Position numbers and translations under genes: made by a program. Shown one piece after another: positions 1 through 7,052 of a stretch of 64,000 nt of DNA. The stretch lies in contig JASJOS010000005.1 of assembly GCA_030068525.1 (NCBI GenBank), forward strand, positions 496,001 through 560,000. The letters are read 5' to 3'. The stretch's first letter is position 1, and the number at the start of each line of letters is the position of its first letter. The notes below the pieces were generated by a model. It was given only the letters and a program-made list of their open reading frames with translations. It had not been told where the DNA came from and did no database searches. This DNA is from Xanthocytophaga flava. Its GTDB lineage: Bacteria > Bacteroidota > Bacteroidia > Cytophagales > 172606-1.

Positions 1-140
1 AAGTAGTCCTGGAAATTAGTGGGGAAAATGAAAGCAAGGTTAAACGCATGCTTTCTGAGGCAGTTGAGTTTGGGCATCTACGACTGGAGGGCACTCGACG
101 CAATTCCACCTACCATCTTTGTATCCCCAAAGGCAAGTAG
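1..140 (+). CDS. 3' end of an unidentified gene (partial)
   Basis: The left edge cuts a gene whose last 45 codons are open from base 3 to a TAG at 138-140. The visible tail is charged and ends in the residues IPKGK. It gives no recognisable family. Its position ahead of a nuclease and a phage-type repressor suggests it belongs to the same mobile or phage-derived region. The 66-bp palindrome that follows may be its terminator. Confidence 0.45.
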   Translation, partial: VVLEISGENESKVKRMLSEAVEFGHLRLEGTRRNSTYHLCIPKGK

Positions 141-177
141 GGTAAATGATACTCTCTTACTGCTTAGGTCTCGCATA

Positions 178-243
178 TAGTCTATAGGTTTATTTATACC
201 CCTATATATATATATATAGGGGTATAAATAAACCTATAGACTA
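178..243. repeat. Perfect 66-bp palindrome
   Basis: Two 33-base arms are exact reverse complements with no spacer; the centre is an alternating TATATA run. As RNA it would form a very stable hairpin, and as DNA it could extrude a cruciform. It sits 38 bases after the stop of the left-edge gene. There is no T-run after it, so a classical terminator is only one option; a replication or recombination structure is another. Confidence 0.9.
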
Positions 244-374
244 CCCTAAATAGGCTAATACAAACTAATATTCAATCAATGGTTAGCTAATAAAAACCAC
301 AAACCGACTCAAAGGACCACAAATACACCAATACACACCAATAACCGAGTTTTCACCTACACAATTATACCCAA
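244..374. other. Intergenic leader, no gene seen
   Basis: The stretch is AC-rich with short imperfect direct repeats of the type CACCAATA. No open frame, promoter box or RNA gene could be supported. It presumably holds the promoter of the nuclease gene at 375. Confidence 0.4.
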
Positions 375-872
375 ATGCTACCTCATATTTCCATACAACC
401 ATCCGAAACCCGTATACAAGCCTTATGCATTCAATGGCACTGGAATACTTTCCCTGCTTACAGAGGTCTGCTACATACCCATAACAACAACAGTCACAAT
501 GCGATCAAAGGCGCTCTAAACAAAGCTTTAGGGATAGTGAAAGGGGTATCTGACCTGGAATACTTCTTTGCAGGCAAAAGCTACTTTATCGAACTTAAGA
601 ACTTAGTAGGCTATCAAACCCTTGAACAAAAGCAGTTTCAGAAACTGGTACAATCACAGGGAGGTTCCTACCAGATTGTACGCAGTCTGGAAGAGTTTCA
701 GCACCTGATTGAACGTATTCATACCCAATGCAATCATCCAGTAAGCAGTCATCAGGCAACCTGTATACAGGTTATTTCGGAAACCAACCGTAACTCCGGT
801 TGCAATGATAACTCTTGCTTACCCCTAACCTGTATACACGTTAAGCAGGAAAGCGACCGTAATTCCGGTTAG
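375..872 (+). CDS. VRR-NUC-like nuclease, 165 aa
   Basis: This is probably a small metal-dependent nuclease of the VRR-NUC (PD-(D/E)XK) type found in phages and mobile elements. The fold signature is present: a helical N-terminus, SDLEYF with D60, the catalytic E73-x-K75 in FIELK, Q85 in a helix, and a closing GGSYQIVRSLEEF segment. The domain ends near residue 118. Residues 120-165 look unlike nuclease sequence: they are rich in Cys, Asn and Ser and are encoded by the repeat array that starts at 758, so this tail may be low-complexity read-through. The ATG at 375 is the only good start. The assignment rests on motif reading, not a search. Confidence 0.7.
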   Translation: MLPHISIQPSETRIQALCIQWHWNTFPAYRGLLHTHNNNSHNAIKGALNKALGIVKGVSDLEYFFAGKSYFIELKNLVGYQTLEQKQFQKLVQSQGGSYQIVRSLEEFQHLIERIHTQCNHPVSSHQATCIQVISETNRNSGCNDNSCLPLTCIHVKQESDRNSG

Positions 873-954
873 GTTTTTATACAACCGGAGTTGCAGTTGT
901 TTCTCTGAGTAACTGTAACTCCGGTTGCTCTTTTCGATAACTGGCATACAGGTT
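758..954. repeat. Interleaved array of two repeated dyad motifs
   Basis: Two short dyads alternate here. The first is a 16-bp palindrome AACCTGTATACAGGTT at 758-773, with variants at 827-842 and 939-954. The second is AACCGTAACTCCGGTTGC at 786-803, with variants at 856-870, 911-928 and an inverted copy at 882-899. The first two units are spaced 69 nt, an exact codon multiple, and fall inside the nuclease reading frame; the rest is intergenic. Such spacing resembles protein-binding arrays such as iterons or repressor operators. The repressor gene starts 54 bases later. Confidence 0.8.
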
Positions 955-1007
955 AAAAACCTTTCAAACCCTACGAATCCTACAAACGCTACTAACCTTT
1001 GATCACA

Positions 1008-1283
1008 ATGAGTTTACAACATATCGGCCAACGTATTTATCATTTACGGGTAGAAATCCTGCAAATACCCCAATGGGAGTTTGCTCAACGTACCGGAACG
1101 GCACAAGGCAATCTGTCCTCGCTGGAAAAGGGACGTTCACTTCCCTCCTGCTTTTTCCTGTGGTCGCTACAAACAACCTTTCATACGGATCTGAACTGGT
1201 TGATCACCGGAGAAGGCGAACCCATTCGCCCTTCTGGCAACAAACGCAAAAACACACTACAAACCACTGAAAACCAACCATAA
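1008..1283 (+). CDS. XRE-family helix-turn-helix repressor, 91 aa
   Basis: A Cro/CI-type DNA-binding protein. Residues about 5-66 fit the family: IGQRIYHLR, then EFAQRTGTAQGNLSSLEKG for the recognition helices, then DLNWLITGEGEP, a common end of Bacteroidota XRE domains. The tail after residue 70 is short and basic. I take the ATG at 1008 rather than an upstream TTG at 999, because the helix starts immediately after it. The gene lies just downstream of the repeat array at 758-954, which is a natural candidate for its operators. It is likely the regulator of the surrounding phage-like region. Confidence 0.8.
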   Translation: MSLQHIGQRIYHLRVEILQIPQWEFAQRTGTAQGNLSSLEKGRSLPSCFFLWSLQTTFHTDLNWLITGEGEPIRPSGNKRKNTLQTTENQP

Positions 1284-1479
1284 ACGTAGTTGCGATTATC
1301 GCAAGTACGGTTGGACTGGTATTTGGATAATGCCGACCTTTGTATCACTAAATCGGTTAGAAAAGGGGCTTACCTCTCTGCCTGCAAGCAATCCGGACCC
1401 TTGACAGCAGCGCACCTAAAAGCCCCCACTCTACCGACCCTTTGTACGCTACTATTTCCACATCAAACCAAACAAAACA

Positions 1480-1896
1480 ATGGCATTAACCCTAACCCTG
1501 CTCACCTCCAAAGCTGACTGTGACAAAGTCCTCGATGAGCTTTCAGACCTGAAAAGCGATCTGGAATACAAACAAATCTCGCTGACCCGCAGCCGTGAAA
1601 ATGCAGCTGACAGAGCCTCTGACATCGAAGCTACCTTAGCCTCCTCTGAAGCGGAAGTAGACTCACTAACCTCCATCATCGCCGTATTACCGGAGAATAC
1701 GACCAAGACCGAAATGGAGAACCGCAAAGTGAAAGCCGAATACAAGCTATTCACAGCACAGCAACGAAAGTTGCAATATGGCACAACGGCGGTAGTACTC
1801 TACGAATCGCAGTTGGATGAAGTAGAACAACGCCTGTCAGTCATAGACGGCTCGATGTCTACCATCACCAATCACAAGGCGACGCTACCGGCCTAA
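1480..1896 (+). CDS. Coiled-coil hypothetical protein, 138 aa
   Basis: No family is recognised. The protein is almost wholly helical and charged, with heptad-like spacing over residues about 10-75 (KADCDKVLDELSDLKSDLE) and 80-125, and an alanine/leucine tail. There is no signal peptide, membrane segment or cysteine cluster. The codon use is orderly and the ATG at 1480 is clear. Its place between a repressor and a holin/amidase pair fits a small phage or gene-transfer structural or scaffold protein, but that is inference from context only. Confidence 0.6.
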   Translation: MALTLTLLTSKADCDKVLDELSDLKSDLEYKQISLTRSRENAADRASDIEATLASSEAEVDSLTSIIAVLPENTTKTEMENRKVKAEYKLFTAQQRKLQYGTTAVVLYESQLDEVEQRLSVIDGSMSTITNHKATLPA

Positions 1897-1954
1897 TCCA
1901 GGTAGCAACAAGCCAGACATAAAGGCATAATGAAACAGGCATAGGTTAAACCCT

Positions 1955-2125
1955 ATGGAGGTTTACGAATGTGAAACGATTGATTATGCGCAGATAGAGT
2001 CCATCGTAGCCAAACAGGTAGTAGCTCACCCGGTTCAACCTTTGGACGTGGAACAGATCAAACATATCAAGAGCTTTACTTATGCGCCTGTGTTTCAGGT
2101 GATGGATACGTGTAAAGGTCCATAA
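1955..2125 (+). CDS. Small hypothetical protein, 56 aa
   Basis: An ATG-started open frame of 56 codons follows 58 bases after the coiled-coil gene and ends at TAA 2123-2125. The product is acidic to neutral with no membrane segment; the motif LDVEQIKHIKSFTY could be part of a helix-turn-helix but is too short to assign. Codon use is like that of the neighbours. It may be a real small phage gene or the start of a truncated one. Confidence 0.4.
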   Translation: MEVYECETIDYAQIESIVAKQVVAHPVQPLDVEQIKHIKSFTYAPVFQVMDTCKGP

Positions 2126-2141
2126 ATGCTAAAGTTGGTAC

Positions 2142-2181
2142 AGAAGAGGACAATATAAGAGACTGTCTCTATTCCTCTTCT
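2142..2181. terminator. Hairpin after the small gene
   Basis: AGAAGAGGA at 2142-2150 pairs with TCCTCTTCT at 2173-2181, and an inner AGAGAC/GTCTCT dyad tightens the stem. It starts 17 bases after the stop of the 56-aa gene and is followed by a T-rich stretch near 2197-2205, so it may terminate that transcript. Confidence 0.5.
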
Positions 2182-2205
2182 CCACAAAAACACTCTTCTT
2201 TTTTA

Positions 2206-2321
2206 TCCTTCTGAAAGAATCTTGTGACAAATAGAGTTGCGTTTGGATTATGAGTGAGAAAAATATACTCCAAACAGAAAGGCTGCTAACCTTTACAAGA
2301 TATGAGTTTCTTTCAGAAGGA
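2206..2321. repeat. Region bounded by 14-bp inverted repeats
   Basis: TCCTTCTGAAAGAA at 2206-2219 is exactly inverted at 2308-2321, enclosing about 88 bases without an open frame. This has the layout of a very small inverted-repeat element, or of a long-range RNA stem in the leader of the holin-like gene at 2381. Confidence 0.6.
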
Positions 2322-2380
2322 CAAAAAGGGGAATTCTTTTCAAAAGGATAGTGTAAGTGTTAACTAAACCCACATACCCG

Positions 2381-2566
2381 ATGGCAAAATCGATATACGA
2401 TTACCTCCAGTTTGTGTTAGACAACTGGAAAACCTCAACCCTGGGTTTATTCACCTTCTCAGGATACATTCTCTGGCTGGTCAACCGAATAGATACACAA
2501 GCCTTCGTTTCGCTGTTAGCCTTCATTTCAACAGTCGGTTTCTTCTCCATGAGAGACCCTAAATAA
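2381..2566 (+). CDS. Holin-like small membrane protein, 61 aa
   Basis: A short protein with two predicted membrane segments (about residues 20-37 and 41-57) joined by a tight turn, and a charged C-terminus (MRDPK). This layout fits small phage holins, which let the lysis enzyme reach the cell wall. The next gene is a peptidoglycan amidase, the usual partner. I use the ATG at 2381; an in-frame GTG at 2357 would add a polar leader with no benefit. No sequence family is claimed, and other small membrane proteins remain possible. Confidence 0.5.
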   Translation: MAKSIYDYLQFVLDNWKTSTLGLFTFSGYILWLVNRIDTQAFVSLLAFISTVGFFSMRDPK

Positions 2567-2593
2567 CAAACAGGACGGATTCACAACCCGTCG

Positions 2594-2668
2594 TTCCCGT
2601 CGTTGGTGTTATCACCAACGAGTTGTTTCCCATCGTTCAGGTTGGTGATAACACACAACCTGGGGAAG
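2594..2668. repeat. Dispersed hairpin repeat, copy A
   Basis: A 75-bp unit made of two stem-loops: CGTTGGTG-TTAT-CACCAACG at 2601-2620, then a second GTTGGTGATAA stem ending in TGGGGAAG. Closely similar copies lie at 13588-13663 and 21374-21449. Copy A is enclosed by an outer 10-bp inverted repeat (AACAGGACGG at 2569-2578, CCGTCCTGTT at 2688-2697). It sits between the holin-like and amidase genes. Confidence 0.85.
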
Positions 2669-2738
2669 AGTACAACGTATCCATAACCCGTCCTGTTCTC
2701 TTTCAATAGCCCACTACAAATAACAAACCACCTACACC

Positions 2739-3218
2739 ATGCACTTCCAATACCTGATTATCCACTGCACCGCCACCCCTGCCGGACGCTGGGTTTCCCC
2801 AGAAGACGTTAAACGCTGGCACACTGCCCCCCAAACCCTACGGCAACGGCTGGAAGCAAGTCGGCTACTCGGACTTGATCCTGCTCGATGGCTCCCGTCA
2901 CCAGTTTGTCAAACACAACAACGACCTGACCATAGACCCCTTCGAGATTACAAACGGAGTAGCAGGCATCAACTCAATTTCCCGCCACCTATGTTATGTA
3001 GGCGGCCTGGACAAAACCTTCCACAAAGCCCAGGACACCCGTACTCCTCAGCAAATCGAAACGATGCTAACCATTATCCATGAGGTACTTGCCTATTCTC
3101 CCAACATTAAGATTGCCAGACATAATCAATTTACAAACAAGCCCGTCCAAGCGTCTTTGTTCCTGACTGGTTGAGAAAGGTGGGGATTGCGGAGAGGAAT
3201 ATTGACCATCATGCTTAA
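2739..3218 (+). pseudogene. N-acetylmuramoyl-L-alanine amidase, two frameshifts
   Basis: The conceptual product is a type-2 amidase that cleaves the lactyl-amide bond of peptidoglycan, probably a phage endolysin. Frame 1 gives IIHCTATP (zinc-binding His) and the RWHTAP segment. After the C6 run at 2827-2832 the homology continues in another frame with GNGWKQVGYSDLILLDG, HLCYVGGLD and DTRTPQQIE. Near 3139-3141 it changes frame again to PSVFVPDWLRKVGI and ends at TAA 3216-3218. Reading the three pieces together gives the full family from end to end. Two indels make it a pseudogene unless they are sequencing errors; the first is in a homopolymer, which makes an error plausible. Confidence 0.75.
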
Positions 3219-3266
3219 CATTATAATACGTATCATTACTAGAGGTTTAGTCCTAATCTTATTATG

Positions 3267-3300
3267 AGACTGAATGAGTATACATCTATTCATTCAGTCT
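3267..3300 (+). terminator. Terminator after the amidase
   Basis: AGACTGAATGA at 3267-3277 pairs with TCATTCAGTCT at 3290-3300 and is followed by TTTT. The right arm overlaps the last codons of the convergent gene ending at 3286, so it may serve both directions. Confidence 0.65.
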
Positions 3301-3666
3301 TTTCTCCTGAGAAGATTCCAAAACAATAAAACTTAATAAGTATAACAGCATACATATATTAACAATCAGTAAAGAGGTAAAATGCTTCTCTATCAATGAA
3401 ACCAAGATCATAAATAATACCAGCAATAGCATGTTAATGATAGTTTGACTATGTACACTGAAGACTCTTCCCAAAATCTTTCTAGTTACTTTTCCACAAG
3501 GCATTATAAAAACAAACCTATTTGCGAACGTCATCACTAGCAACAAGGAACTTAATAATATCGTAAATAGCCCATGTGAATTAGTGTGTGAATATGAAAC
3601 ACCATAAATAAAATAAGCGATTGCTCCAATAAGGAAGGGGATTCCATCTGCTTCAATCTTTTTCAT
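3286..3666 (-). CDS. Hypothetical four-helix membrane protein, 126 aa
   Basis: No family is recognised. The sequence has about four hydrophobic segments (roughly residues 8-26, 31-48, 73-92 and 95-114) separated by short basic loops (KVTRK), and a charged C-terminus, so it is an inner-membrane protein. I place the start at the ATG 3664-3666; the frame is open to a TTG at 3693 but that would only add KKKNK-type residues. The gene runs against the amidase remnant and shares its terminator. An 18-bp palindrome lies 87 bases upstream. Confidence 0.55.
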   Translation of the reverse strand: MKKIEADGIPFLIGAIAYFIYGVSYSHTNSHGLFTILLSSLLLVMTFANRFVFIMPCGKVTRKILGRVFSVHSQTIINMLLLVLFMILVSLIEKHFTSLLIVNICMLLYLLSFIVLESSQEKRLNE

Positions 3667-4012
3667 AATTTTATTCTTTTTCTTCCAAAACAATTATTGC
3701 ATCAGCCTAAAACTACACGTATAAGTGATTAAGCCGACAAGAACCTAATAATTAGTATAGATCTATACTAGGATGAAACATGAGAATAATAAAACAGATA
3801 CGTTAATCACTCATTTATTATCAGTTAATACTCCTTTTTTACTTTCACAGATACTCTTCACATTAATCAAGAAATCATGTAAATCGGTTTCATAAATATC
3901 TGACAACTTCATATGTAGGCTTCCCTATAAAGTGACCCAGTCATAATTAGCGCCTGGCTGGTCTTGGCAAATTCAACAGAAGCTATAAAACGCTAATATT
4001 TTTTGGGTTATT
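3667..4012. other. AT-rich intergenic region with an 18-bp palindrome
   Basis: No gene could be supported in these 346 bases. The one clear structure is TAGTATAGATCTATACTA at 3753-3770, a perfect palindrome placed where an operator of the membrane-protein gene at 3286-3666 would be expected. Confidence 0.5.
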
Positions 4013-4423
4013 TCATAAATCTGTGTCAGACTTAGAAGGAAAATAATATACCTTTTCCGTTTTAAAGGATATGTCTTTGGCGGCAACAAAGAATCCAAAA
4101 TCTTCCTGTTCCTCAAAATACTCTGGGATAATCTTAAATAATGTATAGCCTTCTTCAATCTGATACTTGGCATTCAAATATAAATTTTCTTCATCAGAGG
4201 CCAGCATAAGCATATCTTTTGAGGTATCTGTCATCCACGTATAATTTATTTCCATAAAAGAAGTAGCAATGAATGTGATTTCAATTGTATGATTTGAACT
4301 CAAATCAATACCTCCTACTATTTTCAAGCTTCCATATTCAAAGGCAGATACCTTAAAGTCCTGCCAAAGGTCTTTTCTGACAAAAGTATTTATTTCAAGA
4401 ATTGTTTGTTCCAGCTTGTCCAT
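4013..4423 (-). CDS. Hypothetical protein, 136 aa
   Basis: The product is a soluble, acidic protein with alternating beta-strand-like stretches (KIVGGIDLSSNHTIEITF) and aromatic residues toward the end. It has no signal peptide or membrane segment and no family I recognise. The ATG at 4421-4423 is preferred to an upstream TTG. It is the last gene of a three-gene minus-strand set (5425 to 4013), starting 16 bases after the lipoprotein gene. The set has the size and layout of immunity or effector accessory genes, but nothing in the sequence proves that. Confidence 0.55.
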   Translation of the reverse strand: MDKLEQTILEINTFVRKDLWQDFKVSAFEYGSLKIVGGIDLSSNHTIEITFIATSFMEINYTWMTDTSKDMLMLASDEENLYLNAKYQIEEGYTLFKIIPEYFEEQEDFGFFVAAKDISFKTEKVYYFPSKSDTDL

Positions 4424-4439
4424 AAGAAGCAATCAGGTC

Positions 4440-4979
4440 TCAATACGATATAGGTTTATAGGATAAATCCTGATTAAGGTATAATTCTACTTTTGTATAC
4501 GCCTCACTTCTATATTTGTTAATATAAGAAAACAAACCAAAAGGATAAGGACAATCAGCCTGAAAAACATCGAACTGAACGTTAAATACCAGGGCATAAT
4601 GTATACCCTTAATCTTATCAATTACCAAAAAAGCTAAATCCCCAACCAATAAATTTTTATCAAAAGTACAAACCCTGGCAGATGTTATGGTTGTGTCCAG
4701 TATAAGTCTAATAGTACTATGCTGTTTTGTAGAAAAAGTAGTGACAAGTGAACGATACAAACTATCCTCTACAATTCTGGAGCAATCATTGTCCCAATTA
4801 AAAGAAACCCCATTCGGTAATTTTATTAAAATAACACCATTCACTATTTTCAATTGATTCCTTGTATGTACATAGACACTATCAACTAAAACGTCAGAAC
4901 TTGACGAAGAGCAAGACAACAAGACAGCTAATATACCAGTATATAGTATGTTTTTCATTCGTATTTTTTTCCTAGTCAT
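4440..4979 (-). CDS. Hypothetical lipoprotein, 179 aa
   Basis: A basic N-terminus and hydrophobic stretch end in LLSCSSSSS, a lipobox with lipidated Cys near residue 23, so the mature protein is a lipoprotein. The rest has beta-rich segments and conserved-looking cysteines (DNDCSRI, ARVCTF, QADCPYPF) that may form disulphides in the periplasm or at the surface. The start codon overlaps the stop of the upstream gene (ATGA at 4976-4979), so the two are translationally coupled. A start at 4958 would also keep the signal. Family unknown. Confidence 0.65.
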   Translation of the reverse strand: MTRKKIRMKNILYTGILAVLLSCSSSSSDVLVDSVYVHTRNQLKIVNGVILIKLPNGVSFNWDNDCSRIVEDSLYRSLVTTFSTKQHSTIRLILDTTITSARVCTFDKNLLVGDLAFLVIDKIKGIHYALVFNVQFDVFQADCPYPFGLFSYINKYRSEAYTKVELYLNQDLSYKPISY

Positions 4980-5425
4980 GCTTTCCAGATAGCTACTTCA
5001 TCCTGAGAAGGCCACTCTCCCAAAAGTAATAGCTCTAGTTTATCTAATGTTTTACTAATTGTATCTGTAGGTAAATCCGCGCTCCATCTACTTTGTAACT
5101 TGTCATGTACAATAAACAAATTCAACTCCTGGTGGCTTAACCAGTCTCCTTTTGTGAGTAAATAACTTTTTGTCTCCCGAATTAAATCGATAAATGAAGT
5201 TACTCTGTTTTCATCGATCAGATACTTATCAAAACCCAGATCAATAAACCCAAGAAAATTTCCTTTTGCAATGTGAAATAGCCATTGATCAATATAGTCT
5301 TTTATCCATTGTGTCTCAGATGACTTTGCTTGAAAAGTCTTAATTATATAGTCAACAGATAGTTCAACAAACGTATCATTACTCCAAAATCCTTTTTCTT
5401 TATACGCTATGTAACTTGTAGCCAT
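4976..5425 (-). CDS. Hypothetical protein, 149 aa
   Basis: This is the first gene of the minus-strand trio. It is soluble and mixed alpha/beta, with aromatic-rich helices (WIKDYIDQWLFHIAKGNFLGF) and a motif FDKYLIDENRV; no signal peptide. It does not match a family I know. Its stop overlaps the start of the lipoprotein gene by four bases. The ATG at 5423-5425 is clear. The general look, a small soluble Trp-rich protein coupled to a lipoprotein, recalls immunity-type proteins, which I state only as a possibility. Confidence 0.55.
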   Translation of the reverse strand: MATSYIAYKEKGFWSNDTFVELSVDYIIKTFQAKSSETQWIKDYIDQWLFHIAKGNFLGFIDLGFDKYLIDENRVTSFIDLIRETKSYLLTKGDWLSHQELNLFIVHDKLQSRWSADLPTDTISKTLDKLELLLLGEWPSQDEVAIWKA

Positions 5426-5639
5426 TGGTTATTTAAATGGTTTTTGTATCGCTAAAAAACACTGACTTTTGTCAGATTGCCGAAGATAATCAGTTTGACA
5501 TTGAAAGCGATCCGTCTTTCTTTGTACTCTTCTAATTCAAGCCGCTACTCATTCCGGGACATACTATATTTGTTCATGCAATAATAAATCGTCGCACTAT
5601 ATATTAAGTATCTTTACTACATAAGTAGGTAAGGCTTTA

Positions 5640-5669
5640 TTGTACGTGAGATAATAATAAGTAGTTTTG
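5640..5669 (+). promoter_or_regulatory. Bacteroidota-type promoter
   Basis: TTG at 5640-5642, a 19-base spacer, then TAGTTTTG at 5662-5669, an exact match to the TAnnTTTG -7 box. Transcription should start near 5676, giving a leader of about 43 nt before the lipoprotein ATG at 5719. This is the best promoter match seen in the window. Confidence 0.7.
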
Positions 5670-5718
5670 TTAGTAAATTAGCAATCTGCCTAAATGAAAT
5701 TTGCAAAACAGACCCATA

Positions 5719-6393
5719 ATGGCCAAACAACTATTCGTACTTGTTTTTTCATTTCTAACCGTTTTGACATCATGTCAAGGACAGAGTAGTCAGAACGCTA
5801 CCAATACGTCAACATATTCCTTACCAATAGATACTGCGTTTATACCAACAGATAGCACTCAATTTTATTTTCCACTGGAAATTTTCAGAGATACTTCACT
5901 GTATATTGGACATGATACACTTACAGACTCATGGTATTCAAAACATTTGTTTGCGATGCGAGAGCCTGTTATTTATGCAGACAAATCACAGAAGGAAATG
6001 TATAGAGTTACCTGGTTAAGGTCATTTCATAATCCTGTTGCAATCAGAATAGAAAAAAATGGGGACACCTATAGGCTCTATTGGAAATTGTGTGATGGTG
6101 CAGGAGGTTATCAACCAGGAAAACTGACAATTTCTAAACAAAAGACTATCGATAAGGCAACTTGGGAAATGTTTCAAACGCATATATATCAGATTGACTT
6201 TTGGAATATGAAAACCAATGAAACAGAACTTTTAGGATTAGATGGGTCACAATGGGTTTTAGAAGGCAAAACGACAACACAATACCATATTGTTGACAGG
6301 TGGACACCAAACAAGGATAGTAAATACTACACATGTTGCAACTTTCTTATTGGACTGACAGATCTAAAAATTAAAAAAGATGACAAATACTAA
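5719..6393 (+). CDS. Hypothetical lipoprotein, 224 aa
   Basis: The N-terminus MAKQLFVLVFSFLTVLTSCQ is a lipoprotein signal with Cys near residue 19. The mature part has a Thr/Ser-rich linker, then a globular domain with WLRSFHNPVAIRIEK and CDGAGGYQPGKL. No known domain is recognised, though the arrangement resembles secreted Bacteroidota proteins with an N-terminal linker. The ATG at 5719 is chosen because the upstream TTG lies before the signal peptide. It is preceded by a strong promoter and overlaps the next gene by 14 bases, so they are co-transcribed. Confidence 0.65.
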   Translation: MAKQLFVLVFSFLTVLTSCQGQSSQNATNTSTYSLPIDTAFIPTDSTQFYFPLEIFRDTSLYIGHDTLTDSWYSKHLFAMREPVIYADKSQKEMYRVTWLRSFHNPVAIRIEKNGDTYRLYWKLCDGAGGYQPGKLTISKQKTIDKATWEMFQTHIYQIDFWNMKTNETELLGLDGSQWVLEGKTTTQYHIVDRWTPNKDSKYYTCCNFLIGLTDLKIKKDDKY

Positions 6394-6937
6394 TGTAGGA
6401 ATACATCTGCTGTTAACACCAGTAATACTATTGGTACTGGCTATTTCCTTGCTGGTTTTATGCTCTTTAGCTCCTAATGATGACTCATTATTAGAATACA
6501 TAAAGCTTCAAAAATTAGAGCAACAAGCTTTGAAAAAAGGCATTGTAAGAGAATATATATATGATTTGACCCACAAAAAAGACTGCAACAAAACTAAAAT
6601 CAACTATTTAGGAGTAGTTCATATGGACAACGGAAGGCAATATAAAATTTTGACTTCCTTTTTTGTTTTCAGCACAGGTAGTGACATGTGTCATGGTACC
6701 AGCAACATTAAAGTCTATGATATGAAAAATAGATTTGTTGGTAAGTACTATGTTGGGATGCCAGAAAGTTTACCTGACACGTTGCAGGATAACAAGCTGC
6801 GTTATTTGGAAAATTCAGAAGAATGTAATTTAAGAAAAACAAGATCAATAGATCTTCGTAAGGGCTTACCAAAAACTTTCTACATTCGATGCTCAAAAAA
6901 CGGAGGCGATGTATATAGTTTTAGCAGTGGAGATTAG
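6380..6937 (+). CDS. Hypothetical membrane-anchored protein, 185 aa
   Basis: One N-terminal membrane segment (about residues 8-30) anchors a polar domain of about 150 residues. The domain has two likely disulphide cysteines (KKDCNKT and SDMCHGT) and beta-strand repeats, ending SFSSGD. Family unknown. The ATG lies inside the upstream lipoprotein gene, 14 bases before its stop, so expression should be coupled. The pair may form an envelope complex. The topology suggests the C-terminal domain faces the periplasm. Confidence 0.6.
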   Translation: MTNTNVGIHLLLTPVILLVLAISLLVLCSLAPNDDSLLEYIKLQKLEQQALKKGIVREYIYDLTHKKDCNKTKINYLGVVHMDNGRQYKILTSFFVFSTGSDMCHGTSNIKVYDMKNRFVGKYYVGMPESLPDTLQDNKLRYLENSEECNLRKTRSIDLRKGLPKTFYIRCSKNGGDVYSFSSGD

Positions 6938-7052
6938 ATCTAACTATAATTATTCCCCCTTTGCAAAAGCTGGGCTGACAGTCTTTTTGTTATGACATCT
7001 ACCCAAATCTAAAACCACAAAACGTTGTCTGAAATTTCAGAACCACCCTATT

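Noticed and set aside
758-954. CRISPR array
   Set aside because: Repeats are short, degenerate and in two interleaved types, with no constant repeat and unique spacer pattern and no cas genes.
1290-1517. 75-codon frame between the XRE and coiled-coil genes
   Set aside because: Low-complexity, proline- and threonine-rich content, overlaps the start of a better gene and has no start context.
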